Positions 1-8,644 of a DNA stretch of 64,000 nucleotides are shown here, piece after piece. The notes under the pieces are model-generated. The model was given only the letters and a program-made list of their open reading frames with translations, was not told the DNA's origin and ran no database searches. Position 1 is the first letter of the stretch. Each line of letters starts with the position of its first letter. A program made the position numbers and the translations under genes. This DNA is from Pseudoflavonifractor sp. MSJ-37 (GTDB lineage: Bacteria > Bacillota > Clostridia > Oscillospirales > Oscillospiraceae): NCBI RefSeq assembly GCF_018917965.1, contig NZ_JAHLPP010000002.1:62001-126000 (forward strand), written 5' to 3'.

Positions 1-1071
1 TGCAAGGTCATGCCCGCCGAGATCGCCCAGGCCCATATGGACTCCTACATCACTGATGACAGCGAGATCGTGGGCACCGGCCCCTACAAGCTCAAGAGCT
101 GGAACCGGGATGCCGACCTGACCCTGGAGCGCTTCGACGACTACACCGCCTATGAGACCGAGGGCACCGGCCCCGCCGCCACCAAGAAGGCCTACTTCGA
201 TGAGATCTACTGCAGCGTGGCCAGCGACCAGACCGCCCGCACCAACGGCATGATCGGCGGCAACTTCGACTACTCCACCTCCATCCTCACCGACATGGCC
301 CCCCAGTTGGAGACCGCCAACTGCTGGAGCGACAAGAACTGGAACGGCTGGTCCCCCACCATCGTGTTCAACCTGACCGACGCCAACTCCTCCAGCATCG
401 TGCAGAACGCGGACTTCCGCCGGGCCGTCCGGGCCTGCCTGGATCCCCAGGCCATCCTGCTCTCTACCAAGACCGATCCCAGCCAGTTCCAGGTGGGCGG
501 CTGTCCCATGATGCCCTCCAGCCCCTACTACAATGACATCCTGGACCAGAACATGACCCAGGATCTGGACAAGGCTAAGGAGTATCTGGCGGCCTCCGGC
601 TACAACGGTGAGACCATCCGCTGGTGGTGCGCCGACTCTGACTCCTACTACACCACCGCCCTCCCCGCCTCTGAGATGCTCAAGGCGATCGGCGTGAACG
701 TGGACCTGCAGGTCAAGGACGTGACCACCTACGAGTCCAGCTATAACGACCCCGCCTGCGGCGACTTCGACATCTGCTGCCGCGAGACCCAGAAGTCCTA
801 TGTCCATCCTCTGATGACCCAGTTCGTCTCCGGCTATCAGCTCTGGGACAGCGCGGACCGCACCGCCATCCTGGACCGGCTGGGCAGCACCGCCGCCGGC
901 AGTGAGGAGAGCATCCAGGCCTTCTCCGACTTCTGCACCCTGCTGGACGATCAGGTCCCCTACATCATCCTGGGCGACTTCGGCACTGTCTGCTGGTACT
1001 CCGCCAACGTGATCCCCGACCGTCAGGGCGTGGATGTCTACTGGTGGAACAGCTACTTCAAGGCCGCCTGA
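1..1071 (+). CDS. ABC transporter substrate-binding protein, family 5 (5' end outside window)
   Basis: This is the C-terminal part of an extracellular solute-binding protein of the peptide/nickel class (SBP_bac_5). The reading frame is open from base 1, so the start and the lipoprotein signal lie upstream. The segment GTGPYKLKSW near the visible N-terminus is the typical family-5 motif, and the remainder has the aromatic-rich, Asp/Asn-rich composition of the family. It would capture an oligopeptide or similar solute outside the cell and deliver it to the two permeases and two ATPases that follow in the usual order. The substrate cannot be read from sequence. A pair of hairpins separates it from the first permease gene. 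Confidence 0.9.
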   Translation, partial: CKVMPAEIAQAHMDSYITDDSEIVGTGPYKLKSWNRDADLTLERFDDYTAYETEGTGPAATKKAYFDEIYCSVASDQTARTNGMIGGNFDYSTSILTDMAPQLETANCWSDKNWNGWSPTIVFNLTDANSSSIVQNADFRRAVRACLDPQAILLSTKTDPSQFQVGGCPMMPSSPYYNDILDQNMTQDLDKAKEYLAASGYNGETIRWWCADSDSYYTTALPASEMLKAIGVNVDLQVKDVTTYESSYNDPACGDFDICCRETQKSYVHPLMTQFVSGYQLWDSADRTAILDRLGSTAAGSEESIQAFSDFCTLLDDQVPYIILGDFGTVCWYSANVIPDRQGVDVYWWNSYFKAA

Positions 1072-1102
1072 TCTCAGGCCGCTGACCGACATCATCTGCA
1101 AT

Positions 1103-1166
1103 GGAAGCGGGCGCCGGACCGGCGTCCGCTTCCTGTGGCGTTCCCCGCGGTCTCCGGGCCGCGGGG
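1103..1166 (+). other. Two intercistronic hairpins after the binding-protein gene
   Basis: GGAAGCGG..CCGCTTCC forms a long stem at 1103-1133, and CCCCGCGG/CCGCGGGG forms another at 1143-1166. Neither has a U-run directly behind it. This is the common position for a partial terminator or mRNA-stabilising structure that keeps binding-protein transcript above permease transcript. Function is inferred. Confidence 0.5.
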
Positions 1167-1229
1167 GATCATCTTGTTTCGCCCGATATCCAGTCGGGCC
1201 CATATATTCCAAAAGGAGGTCATCTACCT

Positions 1230-2177
1230 GTGTTGAAATACATCGTCAAGCGCATCCTCTCTGCCATCCCGGTGCTCTTGATCGTGGTGTTCATCACCTT
1301 TTTCATGATGCGGATGCTCCCCGGCGATGTGGCTGTCCTCATCCTGGGCCGCGACGCGTCCCCCGGCGATCTGGCGATCCTGCGGGAGACTTTGGGCCTC
1401 AACAAGCCCTATCTGGTCCAGTTCGTGGACTATATCGGCGACCTGCTCCGGGGCGACTGGGGCGTGTCTCTGTACAACAACGTGCCCGTATTCGACAACA
1501 TCCGCAGCAGCCTGGAGCCCACCGTGCTGATCATGATCCTGAGCATCCTGATCTCCGTGGTGATCGGCATCCCCGTGGGCATCATCAGCGCCGTGAAGCG
1601 CAACTCCGTGCTGGACTATCTGCTGATGAGCGTCTCGGTGCTGGGCCTGTCCATCCCCGTGTTCTGGAGCGGCATCATGCTGGCCTACTACATCGGCACC
1701 GTGGCCGGCATCCTGCCTAATATGTATTACCAGTCCATCGCCCAGGTGGGCCTGGCCGGGGCAGTCCGGTGCGTGATCCTGCCCTCGGTGGCCCTGGGCT
1801 TCCAGAGCATCGCCTCCATCGCCCGCTACACCCGCTCCACCATGCTGGACGTGCTGGGCGACGACTATATCCGCACGGCCCGGGCCAAGGGCCTTCCGGA
1901 GCGGGTCGTGCTCTACCAGCACGCCCTGAAGAACGCCATGTCCCCGGTCATCACCCACATCGGCACCAATATGGCCAGCCTGATGGGCGGCGCCTGTGTG
2001 ATCGAGACGGTGTTCAGCATCAACGGCATGGGCAAGCTGGCCTATGACTCCCTGATCCGCCGGGACTACACCCAGGTCCAGGCCATCATCCTGGTGGTGG
2101 CTCTGGTCTACATCGTCATCAACCTGCTGGTCGATCTGCTCTACAAGCTCTTCGACCCCAGAGTGGAACTGAACTGA
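1230..2177 (+). CDS. ABC transporter permease, OppB/DppB type
   Basis: First inner-membrane subunit of the peptide/nickel-class importer. I chose the GTG at 1230 because AAAAGGAGGT lies at 1211-1220 and the protein then opens with the classic LKYIVKRIL start of this family; the longer open frame upstream has no support. The protein is about 315 residues, with an N-terminal TM helix, a periplasmic loop containing LGLNKPY and GDWG, and five further TM helices. The cytoplasmic coupling loop is in the DDYIRTARAKGL region and the C-terminus is DPRVELN, both diagnostic of OppB/DppB. It is separated from the next permease by 11 bases, so the two are probably translated together. Confidence 0.93.
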   Translation: MLKYIVKRILSAIPVLLIVVFITFFMMRMLPGDVAVLILGRDASPGDLAILRETLGLNKPYLVQFVDYIGDLLRGDWGVSLYNNVPVFDNIRSSLEPTVLIMILSILISVVIGIPVGIISAVKRNSVLDYLLMSVSVLGLSIPVFWSGIMLAYYIGTVAGILPNMYYQSIAQVGLAGAVRCVILPSVALGFQSIASIARYTRSTMLDVLGDDYIRTARAKGLPERVVLYQHALKNAMSPVITHIGTNMASLMGGACVIETVFSINGMGKLAYDSLIRRDYTQVQAIILVVALVYIVINLLVDLLYKLFDPRVELN

Positions 2178-2188
2178 GGAGGTACGGT

Positions 2189-3022
2189 ATGCAGCATAAA
2201 ATGAAGCCCGCCGTCTTCCTGCGGAAATACGGCCGGATCATGCTGGGCGGCGGTGTGCTGGCCCTGATCCTGATCGTGGCCGTCGCGGCCCCTCTGCTGG
2301 CCCCCTATGACCCCACCGCCATCGACCCGTACAGCCAGAAGGCCTTCCCCAGCGCCCTCCATCTGATGGGCACGGACCGCTTCGGCCGGGACATCTTCTC
2401 CCAGGTGCTCTACGGCGCCCGGATCTCTCTGCTGGTGGGCGCGGTGGTGGCCATCGTCTCCACCGCTGCCGGCATCGTGCTGGGTCTGCTGATGGGCTAT
2501 TACAAGCTGGTGGACAAGATCGTCATGCGCATCCTGGAGGGCATCTCCGCCTTCCCTGAGATGCTCCTGGCCCTGACCCTGGCCTGTATCTTCGGCAACG
2601 GCGTGGACAAGGTCATCATCGCCCTGGCCATCGTGGGCACCCCCAACGTGGCCCGGATCGTCCGCAGTCAGGTCCTCTCCATCAAGGAGAGCGAGCACGT
2701 GGAGAGCGCCCGGGCCATGGGCGCCACCGACCTGCGGATCATGTTCAAGTACATCCTGCCCCTGTGCGTCTCCCCCCTGATCATCCGCTTCACCACCACC
2801 ATGGCCAGCGCCATCCTGACGGAGGCGTCCCTGAGCTTCCTGGGCGTGGGCGTGGATCCCACGACGCCCACCTGGGGCAGCATCCTCAGCGCCGCCAAGA
2901 CCTTCGTCATCTCCCACCCCTACATGGCCATCTATCCCGGTGTGGCCATCGTGGTGACGGTGCTGAGCATCAGCATCCTGGGCGACGGTCTGCGGGACCT
3001 GCTGGATCCGAAAATGAAGTGA
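2189..3022 (+). CDS. ABC transporter permease, OppC/DppC type
   Basis: Second membrane subunit, 277 residues, forming the translocation pore with the preceding OppB/DppB-like protein. It has the OppC N-terminal extension with a TM helix, then LMGTDRFGRDIFSQVLYGARISL, the family hallmark before the core domain (shown here only as a landmark; key residues are GTDxxGRD). The EAA coupling loop is at ESARAMGATDLRI, and the C-terminus is GDGLRDLLDPKMK. GAGGAGGT precedes the ATG. It sits 13 bases before the first ATPase gene in one operon. Confidence 0.93.
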   Translation: MQHKMKPAVFLRKYGRIMLGGGVLALILIVAVAAPLLAPYDPTAIDPYSQKAFPSALHLMGTDRFGRDIFSQVLYGARISLLVGAVVAIVSTAAGIVLGLLMGYYKLVDKIVMRILEGISAFPEMLLALTLACIFGNGVDKVIIALAIVGTPNVARIVRSQVLSIKESEHVESARAMGATDLRIMFKYILPLCVSPLIIRFTTTMASAILTEASLSFLGVGVDPTTPTWGSILSAAKTFVISHPYMAIYPGVAIVVTVLSISILGDGLRDLLDPKMK

Positions 3023-3035
3023 GGGAGGCGGCATC

Positions 3036-4013
3036 ATGAACGACGAAAACACCGTCCTGCGGGTGGAGGACCTGCGGGTCCAGATCGAGACGGACACCGC
3101 CACCCTGGATATCCTCCACGGCGTCAGCTTCGACATCAAGCGGGGCGAGACCCTGGGCATCGTGGGCGAGTCCGGCTGCGGCAAGAGCATGACGGCTCTG
3201 GCCATCATGCGTCTGGCCCAGAAGAACGTGAAGGTCTCCGGCAAGATCGAGCTCTGCGGCGAGAGCCTGCTGGACATGGATATGAAGCAGTTCCGCGCCA
3301 TCCGGGGCAACCGGATGTCCATGATCTTCCAGGAGCCCATGACCTCCCTGAACCCGGTGTTCACCGTGGGCCACCAGCTGATGGAGGTCTTTCGGCTCCA
3401 TCAGGGCCTGAACAAGAAGGAGGCCCGGGCCAAGGCCATCGAGGCCCTCCGCATGGTCAACGTGCCCATGCCGGAAAAGCGGGTGGACTGCTATCCCTTC
3501 GAGCTGTCCGGCGGCCTGCGTCAGCGGGTCATGATCGCCACGGCTCTGGCTTGCCGCCCCGAGCTCCTGATCGCCGACGAGCCCACCACCGCCCTGGACG
3601 TGACCATCCAGGCCCAGGTGCTGGACCTGATGTGCAAGCTCCGGGACGAGCTGGGCACCGCCATCGCCTTCATCACCCATGATCTGGGCGTGGTGAGTGA
3701 GCTGTGTACCCGCACCATCGTCCTCTACTGCGGCGATATCATGGAGCAGGGCACGACGGAGGACCTGTTCACCAAGCCCCTGCACCCCTACACCGAGGGT
3801 CTGAAGGCCTCTCTGCCGGAGCGGGGCGACCGGGGCCGGCTCCAGACCATCCCCGGCGCGGTGCCCTCCGCGCTGGACTTCCCCAAGGGGTGCGTGTTCG
3901 CCCCCCGCTGTCCCTACGCCACGGAGCGCTGCGCTCAGGCCAAGCCCCCCCTGTACGACATGGGCAACGGCCATACCGTCCGCTGCTTCCGCTATGAGGA
4001 GGTGTCCAAATGA
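3036..4013 (+). CDS. ABC transporter ATP-binding protein, OppD/DppD type
   Basis: First of two nucleotide-binding subunits powering the importer at 1-5 kb. It is 325 residues. Walker A is GESGCGKS (about 44-51), the signature is LSGGLRQRV, Walker B is [12 protein letters not shown] and the switch His is in ITHDLGVV. The C-terminal oligopeptide-transporter domain contains the Cys-rich [15 protein letters not shown] segment that binds an Fe-S cluster in characterised relatives. The start follows GAGGGAGG. Its stop overlaps the next start (ATGA), indicating translational coupling. Confidence 0.94.
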   Translation: MNDENTVLRVEDLRVQIETDTATLDILHGVSFDIKRGETLGIVGESGCGKSMTALAIMRLAQKNVKVSGKIELCGESLLDMDMKQFRAIRGNRMSMIFQEPMTSLNPVFTVGHQLMEVFRLHQGLNKKEARAKAIEALRMVNVPMPEKRVDCYPFELSGGLRQRVMIATALACRPELLIADEPTTALDVTIQAQVLDLMCKLRDELGTAIAFITHDLGVVSELCTRTIVLYCGDIMEQGTTEDLFTKPLHPYTEGLKASLPERGDRGRLQTIPGAVPSALDFPKGCVFAPRCPYATERCAQAKPPLYDMGNGHTVRCFRYEEVSK

Positions 4014-5011
4014 TGGAACAGACCGAGCAGCGCAAGATCCTCCTCCAGGCCAGAGACGTGTGCAAGTGGTATCCGATCAAGGGCCTGTCCTTCGGGCCCA
4101 AGCGCCATGTGCAGGCCGTGGACCATGTGAGCTTCGACCTCTATCAGGGCGAGATCCTGGGTCTGGTGGGCGAGTCCGGCTGCGGCAAGACCACTCTGGC
4201 CCGCACCGTCCTCCGGCTGATCGAGCCCACCTCCGGTTCGGTCCTGTTCGACGGCAAGGACCTGATGGCTCAGAGCAAGGGCCAGATGCGGGCCCTGCGG
4301 AAGGACATGCAGATCGTGTTCCAGGATCCATACAGCTCCCTGCACCCCCGGATGACCGTCCGGCAGATCATCGAGGAGCCCATGAAGATCCAGGGCCTCT
4401 ACCCGGACGCCGCCCAGAGAAAGGCCCGGGTCAGCGACCTCTTGAAGATGGTGGGCCTGAACGACAGCCATATGGACCGCTACCCCCATGAGTTCTCCGG
4501 CGGTCAGCGCCAGCGCATCGTGATCGCCCGGGCCCTGGCCACCGAGCCCAAGCTCATCATCTGCGATGAGCCTGTGTCCGCCTTGGACGTGTCGGTCCGG
4601 GCCCAGATCCTCAACCTGCTCCGGGACCTCCAGGAGAAGCTGAGGCTCACCTACCTCTTCATCAGCCACGACCTGAGCGTGGTGGAGCACCTGTGCGACC
4701 GGGTGGCCATCATGTATCTGGGCCATATGGTGGAGCTGGGCAGCAACGAGGACATCTTCGGCCACGCCCTGCACCCCTACACCAAGGCTCTGCTGTCGGC
4801 GGCTCCCCAGGTGGGCCAGTTCGGCCGCCGGGACCGGATCCTGCTGGAGGGCGACATCCCCAGCCCCGCCGATCCCCCTTCCGGCTGCCGGTTCCGCACC
4901 CGGTGCCCTTACGCCGCCGAGGGCTGTTCCCAGGTCCCCCAGTGGGAGGAGTACAGCGAGGGCCACTTCGTCCTCTGCCACCGCTTCCGGGAACTGGACC
5001 AGCAGGGATGA
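4010..5011 (+). CDS. ABC transporter ATP-binding protein, OppF/DppF type
   Basis: Second nucleotide-binding subunit of the importer, 333 residues. Walker A is GESGCGKTT, the signature FSGGQRQRI, Walker [13 protein letters not shown] and the switch His region [10 protein letters not shown]. The C-terminus again carries the oligopeptide-transporter domain with [15 protein letters not shown]. The start ATG overlaps the previous stop by four bases, so expression is coupled. It is the last gene of the operon; an intrinsic terminator follows 22 bases downstream. Confidence 0.94.
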   Translation: MMEQTEQRKILLQARDVCKWYPIKGLSFGPKRHVQAVDHVSFDLYQGEILGLVGESGCGKTTLARTVLRLIEPTSGSVLFDGKDLMAQSKGQMRALRKDMQIVFQDPYSSLHPRMTVRQIIEEPMKIQGLYPDAAQRKARVSDLLKMVGLNDSHMDRYPHEFSGGQRQRIVIARALATEPKLIICDEPVSALDVSVRAQILNLLRDLQEKLRLTYLFISHDLSVVEHLCDRVAIMYLGHMVELGSNEDIFGHALHPYTKALLSAAPQVGQFGRRDRILLEGDIPSPADPPSGCRFRTRCPYAAEGCSQVPQWEEYSEGHFVLCHRFRELDQQG

Positions 5012-5032
5012 CCGCACCACTCCACGATATCA

Positions 5033-5078
5033 AGACCGCCGCGGATCGAGATCGTCCGCGGCGGTCTGTTGCGTCTTT
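5033..5078 (+). terminator. Intrinsic terminator of the peptide ABC operon
   Basis: AGACCGCCGCGGA pairs perfectly with TCCGCGGCGGTCT around a 9-base loop, followed by a T-rich stretch (GTTGCGTCTTTAT). Confidence 0.85.
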
Positions 5079-5141
5079 ATCGAAAACATCCTGTATGATC
5101 TGGCCGATATATCCCATTATCGAATATCCCTCTCCCAGTCA

Positions 5142-5170
5142 TTGACAGTCCTTCTCTGGAAACGTATGAT
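5142..5170 (+). promoter_or_regulatory. Vegetative promoter for the MalY/PatB-like gene
   Basis: TTGACA at 5142-5147, 17-bp spacer, TATGAT at 5165-5170. It is 44 bp upstream of the start codon, with a Shine-Dalgarno AAGGAGG between. Confidence 0.75.
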
Positions 5171-5213
5171 AAGACCATAGCGTTCAACATCGGCCAAGGA
5201 GGATGAGAAGAAG

Positions 5214-6377
5214 ATGGGAACGACGGAAGAGTTCGACCGGGTGGTCGAGCGCCGGGGCACCGGCGCCATCAAATGGGATGCCGTGGACGCATCCTTCGGC
5301 GGGCAGGACCTGCTCCCCATGTGGATCGCGGACATGGACTTCCCCGCGCCGCCCAGGGTCCGGGAGGCCCTGTCGGCCCGGGTAGAACAGGGGGTCTATG
5401 GCTACAGCCGGCTCAGCCCCGCCTACTACGACGCGGTAATCCGCTGGATGGACCGCCGCCATCGCATCCATGTGGAGCCGTCCTGGATCTGCTTCGCCGC
5501 CGGTGTGGTGAGCGCTCTGGGCATCGCCGTCCAGGCCGTCTCCGAGCCGGGGGACGACATCCTGATCCCCAGCCCGGTGTACGGGCCCTTCTATAAGGCC
5601 GCGGAGGACTTCGGCCGCCGGGCCGTCTCCGTCCCGCTGGCCCGGGATGGGCTGGACTACCGCTTCGATCTCGCCGCGCTGGAGGAGGCCGTCGGCCCCC
5701 GGACCCGTGCCCTGATGCTCTGTTCCCCCCACAACCCGGTGGGCCGGGTGTGGGAACGGCCGGAGCTGGAGGAGCTGGCCCGCTTCTGCCGGGTCCACGG
5801 TCTGGCCGTGATCGCCGACGAGATCCACAGCGACCTGGTGTTCCGTCCCCACACCAGCTTTTTGGGGCTGGATCCGGAGATGGACGCCCGGACCATCCTC
5901 TGCACCGCTCCCACCAAGACCTTCAATCTGGCCGGGATCCAGGACTCCAACATCATCATCCCGGACGCCGCTCTGCGCCGCCGGTACAAGGCCATCGCCG
6001 CCAAGTCCCACGCCATGCCCAGCGCCTTCGCCGAGGCCGCCGTGACCGCCGCCTATGACCAGTCCGAGGACTGGCTGGAGGCCCTGCTGGCCTATCTGGC
6101 CGGGAACATCGACCTCTTCTGCGGCACCATCCGGCGGGAGCTCCCCCAGCTCCGGGTCCAGGCCCCTCAAGGCACCTATCTGGTCTGGGTGGACTGCTCC
6201 GGTCTGGGGCTGGAGCCCGACGCTCTCCAGCGCTTCCTCGTGGAGGAGTGCCGTCTGGCCCTGTCCGACGGCCGGGACTTCGGGCCCGACGGCGCGGGCT
6301 TCGTCCGGGTGAACCTGGCCTGTCCCCGGTCCATGGTGGAGGAGTGCCTCCGCCGTTTGAAGGCCCATCTGCGCTGA
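5214..6377 (+). CDS. MalY/PatB-family PLP-dependent aminotransferase (probable C-S lyase)
   Basis: A 387-residue fold-type I PLP enzyme of the MalY/PatB branch, whose members cleave cystathionine or cysteine conjugates to pyruvate, ammonia and a thiol. Visible landmarks are PMWIADMDF near residue 35, SPHNPVGRVW (about 171-180), the PLP-phosphate/ring segment ADEIHSDLVF, and the Schiff-base lysine in TAPTKTFNLAG (Lys235). ATG 5214 follows AAGGAGG and has its own consensus promoter, so the gene is probably monocistronic. Downstream is an operon with a cysteine desulfurase, so a role in sulfur metabolism fits, but substrate choice between C-S lyase and aminotransferase cannot be settled from sequence. 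Confidence 0.88.
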   Translation: MGTTEEFDRVVERRGTGAIKWDAVDASFGGQDLLPMWIADMDFPAPPRVREALSARVEQGVYGYSRLSPAYYDAVIRWMDRRHRIHVEPSWICFAAGVVSALGIAVQAVSEPGDDILIPSPVYGPFYKAAEDFGRRAVSVPLARDGLDYRFDLAALEEAVGPRTRALMLCSPHNPVGRVWERPELEELARFCRVHGLAVIADEIHSDLVFRPHTSFLGLDPEMDARTILCTAPTKTFNLAGIQDSNIIIPDAALRRRYKAIAAKSHAMPSAFAEAAVTAAYDQSEDWLEALLAYLAGNIDLFCGTIRRELPQLRVQAPQGTYLVWVDCSGLGLEPDALQRFLVEECRLALSDGRDFGPDGAGFVRVNLACPRSMVEECLRRLKAHLR

Positions 6378-6383
6378 CCCGCG

Positions 6384-6417
6384 CCGCTTCCGCCGGACGC
6401 CCAAAGAGCGGAAGCGG
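6384..6417 (+). other. Intergenic hairpin without U-run
   Basis: CCGCTTCCG (6384-6392) pairs with CGGAAGCGG (6409-6417). No T-tract follows, so it may be a weak terminator or an RNA-stability element between the PLP enzyme and the reductase operon. I see no clear separate promoter for the next gene here, so partial read-through is possible. Confidence 0.45.
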
Positions 6418-6459
6418 CCTGCATCATCCGAAAACATGAGAGAAGAGAGGACTGCGACT

Positions 6460-7626
6460 ATGGAACAGAATGCCCTGAAGCTCCCCGCTGATTTCGAGAC
6501 TTATGGCCAGGCCCGTCAGGCCGGCTTCCTGCGCATGAAGGAGCTCAAGGAGAAGGGCGCCCGTGTGGTGGGCACCTTTTGCAGCTTCGTGCCCACGGAG
6601 CTGATCTACGCCGCCGGAGCCCTTCCGGTGGGCCTGTGCGCCTTCACGGAGGAGCCCATCCCCGCCGCCGAGGCCGTCCTGCCCCGGAACCTGTGCCCTC
6701 TGATCAAGGCCAGCTACGGCTTCGCCCTGACCGACACTTGCCCCTATTTCTACTTCTCCGACCTGGTGATCGGCGAGACCACCTGCGACGGCAAGAAAAA
6801 GATGTTCGAGCTCATGGATGAGATCAAGGACACCTATGTGATGCAGCTCCCCCACCGCCGGGATGAGCGCGCCCTGGCCTTCTGGCGGGAGGAGATCATC
6901 GCCCTCCAGCACAAGCTGGAGGACTTCTACGGCATCACCATCACCGAGGCCGACATCCGGGACGCCATCCGCCGGAAGAACCGGGAGCGCCAGGTCATGC
7001 GGCAGTATATGGAGCTGGGCCGTCTGGATCCCGCCCCGCTCAGCGGCTATGAGATGGGCACCCGGGTGGACGCGGGCAGCTTCTCCTTCGATCTGGAACA
7101 GCGCTGTGCCGAGATCGAAGCTCGCACCGCCGAGGTGATGGCCGACTGGGAGGCCAACTACAAGGGCAGGCCCACCGACCGGCCCCGCCTGCTGGTGACG
7201 GGCTGTCCCAACGCCGGCGTCCGGGACAAGATCATCAAGACCGTGGAGGAGCTGGGGGCCGACGTAGTGGCCTTCGACACCTGCAACGGCATCCGGGAGA
7301 AGGTGGAGCCGGTGGACGAGTCCGAGTCCGACGTGTACACCGCCCTGGCCCGGAAGTACCTGAACATCAACTGCTCCGTCATGAGCCCCAACGAGAGCCG
7401 CCGGACCTATCTGGGGCAGATGATCGACGACTACCGGGTGGACGGCGTGATCGAGATCATCCTCCAGTCCTGCCACACCTTCGACGTGGAGTCCCACCTG
7501 ATCCGTCGCTATGTGACGGAGGAGAAGGGGATCCCCTATCTGGGCATCGAGACCGACTACTCCCAGTCCGACAAGGGCCAGATCGGCACCCGTCTGGCCG
7601 CCTTCCTGGAGACGATCGACAAATGA
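6460..7626 (+). CDS. Double-cubane-cluster-type anaerobic reductase (2-hydroxyacyl-CoA dehydratase D family)
   Basis: About 388 residues, in the HgdB/BcrC-like family of oxygen-sensitive Fe-S reductases. It resembles the YjiM/double-cubane-cluster protein branch more than the two-subunit acyl-CoA dehydratases, since no partner subunit is present. Numbered from ATG 6460, candidate cluster cysteines are Cys41 (CSFVPTELIYAAG), Cys60, Cys79 (RNLCPLIKASYG), Cys94 (DTCPYF), Cys109 (GETTCDGKKKMFE) and the later SCHTFDVES. I prefer ATG 6460 over ATG 6436 because GAGAGG sits about ten bases before 6460 and nothing precedes 6436. The next gene, its ATP-dependent activator, overlaps by four bases. The natural substrate is unknown; relatives reduce small molecules at low potential. 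Confidence 0.85.
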   Translation: MEQNALKLPADFETYGQARQAGFLRMKELKEKGARVVGTFCSFVPTELIYAAGALPVGLCAFTEEPIPAAEAVLPRNLCPLIKASYGFALTDTCPYFYFSDLVIGETTCDGKKKMFELMDEIKDTYVMQLPHRRDERALAFWREEIIALQHKLEDFYGITITEADIRDAIRRKNRERQVMRQYMELGRLDPAPLSGYEMGTRVDAGSFSFDLEQRCAEIEARTAEVMADWEANYKGRPTDRPRLLVTGCPNAGVRDKIIKTVEELGADVVAFDTCNGIREKVEPVDESESDVYTALARKYLNINCSVMSPNESRRTYLGQMIDDYRVDGVIEIILQSCHTFDVESHLIRRYVTEEKGIPYLGIETDYSQSDKGQIGTRLAAFLETIDK

Positions 7627-8396
7627 GCGTGTTCACAGGCATCGACATCGGATCCACCGCCACCAAGGTGGTGGTCCTGACCGACACGGAGCTGGCGGAC
7701 TCCTTCGTCCTCCCCACGGGCTGGAGCAGCAAGGACACCGCCGCTCTGGCCGCTCAGCGGCTGGCAGAGGACGGCTTCCCTGTGGCGGAGAGCCGGGTCA
7801 TCGCCACGGGCTACGGCCGGGTGGCGGTGGACTATGCCGCCAAGACCGTCACCGAGATCACCTGCCACGGCCGGGGCGGCTGTGCCCTGCTGGGCCATGA
7901 CGGCACCATCATCGACATCGGGGGCCAGGACACCAAGGTCATCACGGTGGAGGGCGGGCTCCCCTCCAGCTTCCTCATGAACGACAAGTGCTCCGCCGGC
8001 ACCGGCAAGTTCCTGGAGATCATGGCCAACCGTCTGGGCGTGGGGCTGACCGAGCTCTTCCAACTGGCGGAGCGGGGGACCCCTCTGGCCATCAGCTCCA
8101 TGTGTACCGTCTTCGCCGAGAGCGAGGTCATCAGCCACATCGGCGCCGGGGAGCGCCGGGAGGACATCGCCGCCGGTGTGGTGGAGTCGGTGGTCACCAA
8201 GGTGGCGGGCCTCTGCTCCCGCCACACCATGAAAGGGGACCTGCTCCTGACCGGCGGCCTGTGCGACAGCGCCTATCTGGCCGCCCGCCTGTCCGACAAG
8301 CTGGGGGCGGAGGTCCACACCCATCCCATGGGACGATACGCCGGCGCTCTGGGCGCCGCCCTGATCGCCCGCGGGGGAAAGAAGGGACGCCGATGA
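7623..8396 (+). CDS. Acyl-CoA dehydratase activase-type ATPase (BadF/BadG/HgdC family)
   Basis: A 257-residue actin-fold ATPase that couples ATP hydrolysis to electron transfer into the preceding reductase. Motifs are phosphate-1 GIDIGSTATK at the N-terminus, IDIGGQDTK near residue 100, and the two Cys positions that hold the [4Fe-4S] cluster between protomers (NDKCSAGTGKF and SMCTVFAESEV). The C-terminus has the TGGLCDS adenosine motif. Length and motifs match single-domain activators of the YjiL/HgdC type. Start and stop overlap neighbours on both sides by ATGA, so all four genes of this operon appear translationally coupled. Confidence 0.92.
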   Translation: MSVFTGIDIGSTATKVVVLTDTELADSFVLPTGWSSKDTAALAAQRLAEDGFPVAESRVIATGYGRVAVDYAAKTVTEITCHGRGGCALLGHDGTIIDIGGQDTKVITVEGGLPSSFLMNDKCSAGTGKFLEIMANRLGVGLTELFQLAERGTPLAISSMCTVFAESEVISHIGAGERREDIAAGVVESVVTKVAGLCSRHTMKGDLLLTGGLCDSAYLAARLSDKLGAEVHTHPMGRYAGALGAALIARGGKKGRR

Positions 8397-8644
8397 TCTT
8401 CCTGGTCTTTTTCACCACCACCCATTCCATGCGCGGCGAGTCCGAGGCCAGGAAACAGGGCCTCTCTGTGACCATGATCCCCACGCCCCGGGGCGTGGCG
8501 GGAAGCTGTTCCCTGTCCCTCCGCTTCGATGGGGCCGACCCGGAAGGGGACGGCCGGGCCTTCTGCCGGAGCGTCGGCGCCCCCTGCGCCCTCTACCGGC
8601 AGGAGGATGGCGGGGACCTGACCCTTCTGGAGGAGCGGCCATGA
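8393..8644 (+). CDS. DUF3343 protein, putative Se/S carrier
   Basis: A short 83-residue protein. Its landmark is PTPRGVAGSCSLSLRF around Cys39, matching the DUF3343 (Se_S_carrier-like) motif, in which the Cys is usually followed by Gly; here it is Ser. Family members sit beside selenium or sulfur-mobilising enzymes and are thought to shuttle a persulfide or selenopersulfide. The gene overlaps the activator stop (ATGA) and the desulfurase start (ATGA), so dosage is tied to both. I see no selD, yedF or yqeB/C in the window, so a sulfur rather than selenium role is equally possible. Confidence 0.78.
   Translation: MIFLVFFTTTHSMRGESEARKQGLSVTMIPTPRGVAGSCSLSLRFDGADPEGDGRAFCRSVGAPCALYRQEDGGDLTLLEERP

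Noticed and set aside
1103-6417. Dispersed repeat element sharing the GGAAGCGG/CCGCTTCC stem (1103 and 6384)
   Set aside because: Only eight or nine bases are shared and flanks differ, so chance similarity of GC-rich hairpins is sufficient.
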